7,452 nucleotides of DNA from CAYZDV01 sp964477275 (GTDB lineage Bacteria > Acidobacteriota > Aminicenantia > Aminicenantales > Aminicenantaceae): contig CAYZDV010000103.1 of assembly GCA_964477275.1 (NCBI GenBank), positions 1 through 7,452 of the forward strand, written 5' to 3'. Shown piece by piece: positions 1 to 5,423 of the stretch. Positions within the stretch are counted from its first letter, which is position 1, and each line of letters begins with the position of its first letter. Both the position numbers and the translations under genes were made by a program. Below the pieces are notes generated by a model that worked only from the letters and a program-made list of their open reading frames with translations, ran no database searches and was not told the DNA's origin.

Positions 1-51
1 CAGTCCAGGCATTCTATAAAAATTGATAGCAAAATTAAACGTCACTCGCAA

Positions 52-85
52 GGATTTTCACTCCACACACAGTTACGGATTTTCA
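52..85 (+). repeat. Short direct repeat GGATTTTCA in the M14 operon leader
   Basis: GGATTTTCA occurs at 52-60 and again at 77-85, 25 bases start to start. A related ATTTTC follows at 92-97. The repeats lie in the AT-rich leader (1-203) about 120-150 bases before the first M14 gene. They could be operator half-sites, but AT-rich DNA yields such repeats by chance. Confidence 0.35.
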
Positions 86-143
86 AAAAAAATTTTCTTT
101 ACTTAAACTGAGGTCCGTGATAACTATTTTATTCCTTTTTTCG

Positions 144-149
144 TATAAA
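144..149 (+). promoter_or_regulatory. Weak candidate -10 box for the M14 operon
   Basis: TATAAA (five of six matches to TATAAT) lies about 55 bases before the start at 204. No good -35 box is found 16-18 bases upstream (TAACTA is the nearest), so this would need an activator or is not the promoter. The M14 operon must be transcribed from within or left of this leader. Confidence 0.25.
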
Positions 150-190
150 AAAGAGATCATGTTTCCCCACCATGTCCCGAGAAAACCATG

Positions 191-199
191 TAAGGAGGT
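191..199 (+). promoter_or_regulatory. Strong Shine-Dalgarno deciding the start at 204
   Basis: TAAGGAGGT is a nine-base match to the anti-Shine-Dalgarno of 16S rRNA, four bases before ATG at 204. It decides the start of the first M14 gene over the upstream in-frame GTG at 117. Confidence 0.88.
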
Positions 200-203
200 C
201 CGA

Positions 204-2261
204 ATGTCTCGCCGCATAACACTTGCTTTATGCTTTATTATGAGCGCTCTTTGCGTTTATTTGCTATCGCAGACAGAACTGCGCTTCGACAAATATCGTC
301 AGCCTGAGGAAGTTGCCTCGTTGCTGAAAGCCTGGAATGCAAAACACCCGCAGCTCACCGAGCTTCTCACCATCGGAAAAAGCACAGGGAAGAGAGATAT
401 TCATGTCATTCGCATTGCGGCCGCCGGCAAAAACAGCCCTGCGCCTGATGCCAGGCCAGCCATTTTCGTCTCGGCCAACGTGGAAGGGTACCACCTGGTC
501 GGAACCGAAGCTGCCCTGATGCTCATCGAAAAGCTTCTATCCCGGTACGGCACGGATAATAAAATCACCACCCTCCTGGAACAGAGAACGGTCTATGTCG
601 CACCGCTGCTCAACCCCGATGTGGCCAGCAGCTTCTTCGCCAAACCCCGCTACGAACGCCGGGAAAACTTCAAGCCGATGGATGAGGACCTGGATGACCT
701 GGTCGATGAAGACGGACCTGATGACCTCAACGGCGACGGCCTGATCACCCAGATGAGGGTGAAAGACCCTGAAGGCCAGATGATTCCTGACCCGGGCGAG
801 CCCCGTTTGATGAGAAAAGCTGACCCGAAAAAAGGAGAGAAAGGAATCTATAAAGTTTATACCGAAGGCCTGGATAACGACGGAGATGGAGAATACAACG
901 AGGATCCGCCGGGAGGAGTGGAGGTCAACCGGAATTTCCCTCACGACTTCGAATATGACATCAAGACTGCCGGTCTCTGGCCAGTCTCCCAGGATGAAAC
1001 AATCGCCCTGGTCAAATTTCTGGTCGGCCATCCCCGGATTGCCATGGTCCTCAACTTCTCGACTGAAAACACCATTCTCAACCTCCAGCAGACAGGCCGG
1101 CCGCCAGCGGCTGGCGGGAAAATCCGGGTTCCGGAAAGATATGCCCTTTTCCTGGGCCTGGACCCGGAAAAAGACTACGACATGAAGGAGCTCATCGATG
1201 CCATCAAAGAGAGCGGCTTTTTTATGGGCCAGGAAATCGATGAAAGCATGATCGCCATGATGCTCGGCCTCGGCGCGGCCATGACCCTCGACAGGCAGGA
1301 TTTGCCCTATATCGAGGCTGTCCAGAAAGACTACAAGACTGCCCTGAAAGAAGCCGGTCTCGACTACCTGGAGAAAAGAGCTCAGGGCGTGGGCAAGGGC
1401 TCTTTTGTCGCCTATTGTTACTTTCAGTATGGAGTCCAGGTCTTCTCCGCCGACCTCTGGACCGTTCCCGAACCCAAAAAAGAGCCTGGAGCCAAAGAGA
1501 AAGACGCCCTGACCGTGGAGAAGCTGAAAACCATGTCCCCGGATGAGTTCCTGGCCCTGGAGGATGAACAAATCGAAGCTTTCCTCAAAGAACAGGGAGC
1601 TCCTCCCAATTTCAAAGCTTCGATGGTCAAGGACATGGTCAAGTCCGGCCGGATCACGCCGGAACAGATGGTCCAGATGATGGACAGAATGCCGAAAAGG
1701 CCGGCCGCAGAGGAAGGAGAACACCCGGATTCCTTCATTCTCCACTGGTCGGATACAGCGCTCGAGGGCAAGGGATTTGTCGACTGGACCCCATACACGC
1801 ATCCCACCCTGGGTGAGGTGGAGATCGGCGGCTTTGTCCCCTATCTCACCATCAACCCCCCGCCTTCTGAAATTCAAAAGACCTGCGATGTTCACACGGA
1901 TTTCTACCTCAAGCTGATGGAACGGCTTCCGGTGCTGGCTGTCAGAGAGACACAGGTCGAATCTCTCGGCGATGGTCTTTACCACCTGACCGTCTACTTC
2001 ACCAACAACGGCTGGTTCCCGACCTCAACGGCCCAGGGGAGACGGGCCGGAACGGCCTGGCCCATCCGGGTCGAACTCAAGACTGCCAAAGACCAGGCTC
2101 TCTTCTCGGGACGTTCAGTCGTCAATATTCCGTTCATCGGCGGAAGCGGAGAGACAAGAAAAGTGGAATGGACCATCAGAGCCAGAAAAGGCTCCACGGT
2201 CACGGTGACGGCCAGAACTCCCCGGCTTAACACGGTGACGGCAACGCTTGTCCTGCAGTAA
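204..2261 (+). CDS. Secreted M14-family zinc carboxypeptidase-like protein, probable pseudoenzyme
   Basis: A 685-residue M14 (carboxypeptidase A fold) homologue, paralogous to the next gene. Residues 1-22 have a basic start (RR) and a hydrophobic core, so a Sec signal or membrane anchor; no lipobox is seen. Residues 89-106 align with the zinc-motif region of the paralogue, but HGNE is replaced by EGYH (E94, H97). NPDG becomes NPDV (137-140). The substrate-binding NRN is kept (242-244). The third zinc histidine is Ser286 (LNFSTEN), and the general-base glutamate is Asp417 (FSADLW). Residues 160-234 hold acidic DxDxDG calcium-type loops. Residues about 422-510 are a charged helical insertion absent from the paralogue. 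A conserved DWxPYxHP...VEIGG block (527-543) and a beta-rich C-terminal domain follow. The start was chosen because a near-perfect Shine-Dalgarno precedes base 204; a GTG at 117 in frame would add 29 AT-rich, unlikely residues. The M14 fold is confident; loss of catalysis is inferred from the residues. Confidence 0.9.
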   Translation: MSRRITLALCFIMSALCVYLLSQTELRFDKYRQPEEVASLLKAWNAKHPQLTELLTIGKSTGKRDIHVIRIAAAGKNSPAPDARPAIFVSANVEGYHLVGTEAALMLIEKLLSRYGTDNKITTLLEQRTVYVAPLLNPDVASSFFAKPRYERRENFKPMDEDLDDLVDEDGPDDLNGDGLITQMRVKDPEGQMIPDPGEPRLMRKADPKKGEKGIYKVYTEGLDNDGDGEYNEDPPGGVEVNRNFPHDFEYDIKTAGLWPVSQDETIALVKFLVGHPRIAMVLNFSTENTILNLQQTGRPPAAGGKIRVPERYALFLGLDPEKDYDMKELIDAIKESGFFMGQEIDESMIAMMLGLGAAMTLDRQDLPYIEAVQKDYKTALKEAGLDYLEKRAQGVGKGSFVAYCYFQYGVQVFSADLWTVPEPKKEPGAKEKDALTVEKLKTMSPDEFLALEDEQIEAFLKEQGAPPNFKASMVKDMVKSGRITPEQMVQMMDRMPKRPAAEEGEHPDSFILHWSDTALEGKGFVDWTPYTHPTLGEVEIGGFVPYLTINPPPSEIQKTCDVHTDFYLKLMERLPVLAVRETQVESLGDGLYHLTVYFTNNGWFPTSTAQGRRAGTAWPIRVELKTAKDQALFSGRSVVNIPFIGGSGETRKVEWTIRARKGSTVTVTARTPRLNTVTATLVLQ
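705..758 (+). repeat. Conserved DNA block shared with the second M14 gene (copy 1)
   Basis: These 54 bases encode residues 168-185 (acidic DEDGP...LNGDG...TQMR). They match bases 2785-2838 at 46 of 54 positions by my hand alignment, with 15 of 18 residues identical. This is the best conserved stretch between the paralogues and covers a calcium-type loop. Confidence 0.7.
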
Positions 2262-2262
2262 A

Positions 2263-2270
2263 AGGGAGGA
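2263..2270 (+). promoter_or_regulatory. Ribosome binding site of the second M14 gene
   Basis: AGGGAGGA immediately follows the stop of the first M14 gene (TAA 2259-2261) and lies four bases before ATG at 2275. It supports tight, possibly coupled translation of the pair. Confidence 0.82.
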
Positions 2271-2274
2271 ACAA

Positions 2275-4035
2275 ATGAGCAAAACTCAAATTTTTTCGAC
2301 ACTTTTGGCCATCGTCGCCTTTTTCGCCTTCTCGACTCCCGGGGTGCTCTCCTCCGCAGAGGTGAAACTCTCCTTTGACCATTTCTATGACCACGCAGAG
2401 TTAACCCAGGCCCTGAAGGCTCTGGAAAAGGCTTATCCCCGGTTCATGAAAGTCTTTTCTCTCGGAAAATCCTATCTGGGGCGGGATATATGGGCGGTCA
2501 TTCTCAACAACCCCGAAACCGGCCCGGACCATCACAAGCCTGGCTTCTACATCGACGCCAACATCCACGGCAACGAGATTCAGGGAACAGAAGTGGCGCT
2601 CTATGCCATCTGGTACCTGCTGACCAATTACGGGAAGACGGATTATGCCACGCGGCTTCTCGATGAAAGGGCTTTCTATGTGATTCCCACCATGAACCCG
2701 GACGGCCGTGACTATTTCGTCAACAAGCGTGAATCCCACCGCTCAGGGCTGATTCCTTACGACAATGATCGGGATGGAGTGGCCGATGAGGACGGACCCG
2801 AAGACCTCGATGGCGACGGGTTCATCACCCAGATGAGGAAAAAAGATCCCAAGGGCCGGTTCAAAGCCCATCCGGACGACCCCCGGATCCTTATTCCTGT
2901 CCAGCCCGGCGAAAAAGGAGAATACACGCTCCTGGGTCTGGAAGGCATTGACAACGACGGGGATGGGCTCATCAACGAAGACGGGCCTGGCGGCTACGAC
3001 ATGAACCGCAACTACGGGTTCAACTGGCAGCCTGACTACGTCCAGCGCGGGGCCGGCGACTATCCCTTCTGCTTTCCGGAGACCATCGCCACCCGGGATT
3101 TCCTCCTTGCCCATCCGAATATCATGGGCGGACAGAACTTTCACAATGCCGGCGGCATGATCCTCAGGGGTCCGGGCGCTATCAACATGGGCGAATATCC
3201 GATGGCTGACCGGAGAATTTACGATCATATCGGGAAGAAGGGCGAAAAAATTCTTCCCGGCTACAGGTACTATATCGTCTACAAAGACCTCTACACGGTT
3301 TACGGCGGAAGCATCGACTTTCTCTACAACGTGCTCGGCGCCTACACTTTCAGCAACGAGCTGGACATGTCCCCCACGTTTTTCTTTCCTGCGGGCGAAA
3401 GAGGAAGACCTGAGCGGGCAGAAGACGAAGAGCTGCAGAGAATGCGCTCCATTGCCAGGAGGCTCGAAGAAATGACGTACCATGACCTCGTGCTTCTGGG
3501 AGAACATTTCGCCGACTGGAAGCCTTACAAGCACCCGCTTTACGGCGACGTGGAAATCGGAGGTGTCAAAATCTACGGAACCCGCGTTCCTCCCCTCTTT
3601 CAACTGGCCGACACATGCCACCGCAATGCCGCCTTCTGCTTCTTTCACGCTGACCAGCTGCCCCGCCTCGAGTTCGAAAAGGTCGAAGTCCAGAAGCTGG
3701 AAAAAGACCTCTACCAGGTCGATGTCGCGGTCAAAAATACGCGGGTCACCCCGACCGTCTCTGCCCGGGCCATTCAGAAAAAACTTCACCGGGCCGACCG
3801 GTTCAGGGTCGAAGGACAAAACGTCCGGCTTCTGGCCGCTGGCATGCTGACCGATGAGTACCGCGGCCTCACCCACAAAATGGAAACTCGCGACAATTCA
3901 ATCTGGGTGGAATCCGGCATTCCCAGTTTCGGCCGAATTGCTGTCCGCTTTCTGGTCAAGGGAAAAGGAAACATTACCCTCATCTATGACTCGCTCAAAG
4001 GAGGATATTCCACGCAGCCGGCCACATTGAAATAA
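2275..4035 (+). CDS. Secreted M14-family zinc carboxypeptidase, catalytic residues intact
   Basis: A 586-residue M14 peptidase, expected to remove C-terminal residues from peptides outside the cytoplasm. Residues 1-28 look like a Sec signal peptide (hydrophobic 8-20, SSA before the mature part). Zinc ligands are H98 and E101 in HGNE and H290 in QNFHNAGG. NPDG is at 141-144, N244/R245 match carboxypeptidase A Asn144/Arg145, Y340 in LYTVYGGSID matches Tyr248, and E362 in FSNELD matches the general base Glu270. Ile347 sits where bovine carboxypeptidase A has Ile255, hinting at preference for hydrophobic C-terminal residues (inference). Between NPDG and NRN is an insertion with DNDRDG, DLDGDG and DNDGDG loops (163-236), calcium-type. 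A DWxPYxHP...VEIGG block (414-430) and a beta-rich C-terminal domain (about 465-586) follow. The start is set by GGGAGGA a few bases upstream; a TTG at 2248 overlapping the previous gene is less likely. It lies 13 bases after its paralogue, so co-transcription is expected. Confidence 0.93.
   Translation: MSKTQIFSTLLAIVAFFAFSTPGVLSSAEVKLSFDHFYDHAELTQALKALEKAYPRFMKVFSLGKSYLGRDIWAVILNNPETGPDHHKPGFYIDANIHGNEIQGTEVALYAIWYLLTNYGKTDYATRLLDERAFYVIPTMNPDGRDYFVNKRESHRSGLIPYDNDRDGVADEDGPEDLDGDGFITQMRKKDPKGRFKAHPDDPRILIPVQPGEKGEYTLLGLEGIDNDGDGLINEDGPGGYDMNRNYGFNWQPDYVQRGAGDYPFCFPETIATRDFLLAHPNIMGGQNFHNAGGMILRGPGAINMGEYPMADRRIYDHIGKKGEKILPGYRYYIVYKDLYTVYGGSIDFLYNVLGAYTFSNELDMSPTFFFPAGERGRPERAEDEELQRMRSIARRLEEMTYHDLVLLGEHFADWKPYKHPLYGDVEIGGVKIYGTRVPPLFQLADTCHRNAAFCFFHADQLPRLEFEKVEVQKLEKDLYQVDVAVKNTRVTPTVSARAIQKKLHRADRFRVEGQNVRLLAAGMLTDEYRGLTHKMETRDNSIWVESGIPSFGRIAVRFLVKGKGNITLIYDSLKGGYSTQPATLK
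2785..2838 (+). repeat. Conserved DNA block shared with the first M14 gene (copy 2)
   Basis: This is the partner of bases 705-758, encoding residues 171-188 of the intact M14 peptidase. It marks the two genes as tandem duplicates that have diverged strongly elsewhere, notably at the active site. Confidence 0.7.
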
Positions 4036-4064
4036 GCTCCCGGCACTGGAATATATGAGGCGTC

Positions 4065-5399
4065 TCACTCTCCTCCGACCTGCATCAGCCTGATCCGGAA
4101 AGTCGGAGAGGTGAAGTTGCGGTGGAGGTCGAGGTCGCTGCCGGCCATGTCGATTCCGTTCAGCATTTCGAGCGCGTCTGCGGCGATGGTCAGGCCCTTG
4201 ACCGGAAAGGCAATCTTTCCTTCCTCGACCCAGAAGCCCGAGGCTCCTCCGCTGAAATTGCCGCTGACAGGGTTTATCCCGTAGCCGGTCACTCCCTTGA
4301 GGAGAAGCCCTTTCCGGGTGGCCTTGATGATATCCTCTCTGGAACTCCGGCCGGCCGCCATGTAGAAATTGTGCGGCCCGATGTCAGGAAGGCTGGTGAA
4401 ACTTCCCCTGGAGGCGTTTCCGGTGCTCTCGACTCCCGCCCTTCGGGCGACGATGGTGTTGTACATGAATCCCTTCAGGATGCCCCTGTCGATGATGATT
4501 CTTTTCCGGGTCGGCACTCCCTCGCCGTCAAAAGGCCTGCTGCCCATGCCTTTGGCCATCGTTCCGTCGTCGATGATGGTCACAAGGTCGGAGGCAATCC
4601 TCTGGTTCACCTTGTCCCGGAGAAAGCTTGCTCCCTGGAGAACTCGCTCGCCGTTTATAGAGGACAATATCCCGCCGAGAATGGCAAAGGCCGCATCCGG
4701 ATCAAATATCACCGCTGCCTTCTGGGTTTTGACCATCCGCGGGTCGAGCATCTCGTAGGCGTCCCGGGCAGCCTTCTCGGCGATTTTCTCCGGCGGTTTC
4801 AAATCAGCAAAGAAGCGGCGGGAGCAGGATTCTCCTCCGGATGATTTCTGGTCGCCTTTCTCGGCGACCACGTAAACACCAAAGGAACATGCGGAGAATT
4901 TCGAGCTCTTGGAGAGTCCGTTGGAGTTGGCCAGGAAGACCTCCCCTTCTCCCTCAGAATAAGAAGCGCCGGCGCTCTTGGTGATGCGGCTGTCTTTCAT
5001 GGCCAGGTTCTCCACCTCCATGGCCAGGCCGATCTTTTTCTCCATCGGCACCTGGCTGATCCGGGGGTCATAGAGACCTTCCACCGGCGTGATGTCTTTC
5101 TCATCAGGAAGAACGTTATTTTCATCGGGAGTTGTGCTGGAGGCGAAGCGGACAGCGCTCGCGATGGCATGGTCAATGGCGCCCGAGGTAAAATCGTTGC
5201 AGCTCGAGAAGGCCATTCTATCCTGGACAAAGACCCGGAAACCAACGCCGTGGGAGGCCGCCTCCTGGACCGTTTCGATCTTCTGGTTGCGGACCCGGAT
5301 GCTGAGGTTCCGTCCGGTCTGGATGAATACTTCTGCCTGGTCGGCCCCTTTTTTCAGGGATTTTTTGACCAGCTCGTCGGCCAATTGTTTGTAGTCCAT
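4065..5399 (-). CDS. pmbA: PmbA/TldE-family protein, non-catalytic partner of TldD
   Basis: A 444-residue member of the TldD/PmbA (U62) family, close to the about 450 residues of E. coli PmbA. In E. coli this protein (TldE) pairs with TldD to form a protease that degrades unfolded peptides and matures microcin B17. Family features seen: an N-terminal domain with AEVF and GVGFRVF (22-57), a mid region with ANSNGLSK (157-164), then the C-terminal barrel with VIFDPDAAFAILG (230-242), SFL (258-260), DDGT (277-280), FDGEGVPTRK (290-299), STGNASR (325-331), GINPVSGNFSGGASGFWVEEG (374-394) and FPVKGLTIA (398-406). No HExxxH motif is present, as expected for the TldE side. The protein starts MDYKQLADEL and has no signal peptide or Tat motif, unlike its neighbour. 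A GAAAGGAG ribosome site lies six bases before the ATG. It begins 24 bases after tldD and should share its transcript. Confidence 0.95.
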   Translation of the reverse strand: MDYKQLADELVKKSLKKGADQAEVFIQTGRNLSIRVRNQKIETVQEAASHGVGFRVFVQDRMAFSSCNDFTSGAIDHAIASAVRFASSTTPDENNVLPDEKDITPVEGLYDPRISQVPMEKKIGLAMEVENLAMKDSRITKSAGASYSEGEGEVFLANSNGLSKSSKFSACSFGVYVVAEKGDQKSSGGESCSRRFFADLKPPEKIAEKAARDAYEMLDPRMVKTQKAAVIFDPDAAFAILGGILSSINGERVLQGASFLRDKVNQRIASDLVTIIDDGTMAKGMGSRPFDGEGVPTRKRIIIDRGILKGFMYNTIVARRAGVESTGNASRGSFTSLPDIGPHNFYMAAGRSSREDIIKATRKGLLLKGVTGYGINPVSGNFSGGASGFWVEEGKIAFPVKGLTIAADALEMLNGIDMAGSDLDLHRNFTSPTFRIRLMQVGGE

Positions 5400-5405
5400 G
5401 GCTGT

Positions 5406-5413
5406 CTCCTTTC
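5406..5413 (-). promoter_or_regulatory. Ribosome binding site of pmbA
   Basis: GAAAGGAG on the - strand, six bases before the ATG at 5399. It lies in the 24-base gap after tldD and fixes a start without any signal peptide. Confidence 0.75.
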
Positions 5414-5423
5414 CTCTGACTCG

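Noticed and set aside
1..111. Frame open from the left edge to TGA at 109-111 (36 codons), possibly the tail of an upstream gene
   Set aside because: The AT-rich composition and the basic, low-complexity translation do not look like the coding sequence of this genome. The possibility cannot be fully excluded at the edge.
117..203. 29-codon upstream extension of the first M14 gene from GTG
   Set aside because: It would encode an AT-rich, non-signal-like segment ahead of a good signal peptide, and the strong Shine-Dalgarno at 191-199 points to 204.
537..1985. Open frame of about 482 codons on the - strand opposite the first M14 gene
   Set aside because: The translation shows no family features and no ribosome site was found. 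The sense strand carries clear M14 signatures throughout.
2743..3876. Open frame of about 377 codons on the - strand opposite the second M14 gene
   Set aside because: It is an antisense shadow of the intact M14 gene and crosses all its catalytic motifs.
4036..4064. TGAG-GCGT-CTCA hairpin as a bidirectional terminator between the convergent operons
   Set aside because: The stem is only four base pairs and has no T-run on either strand.
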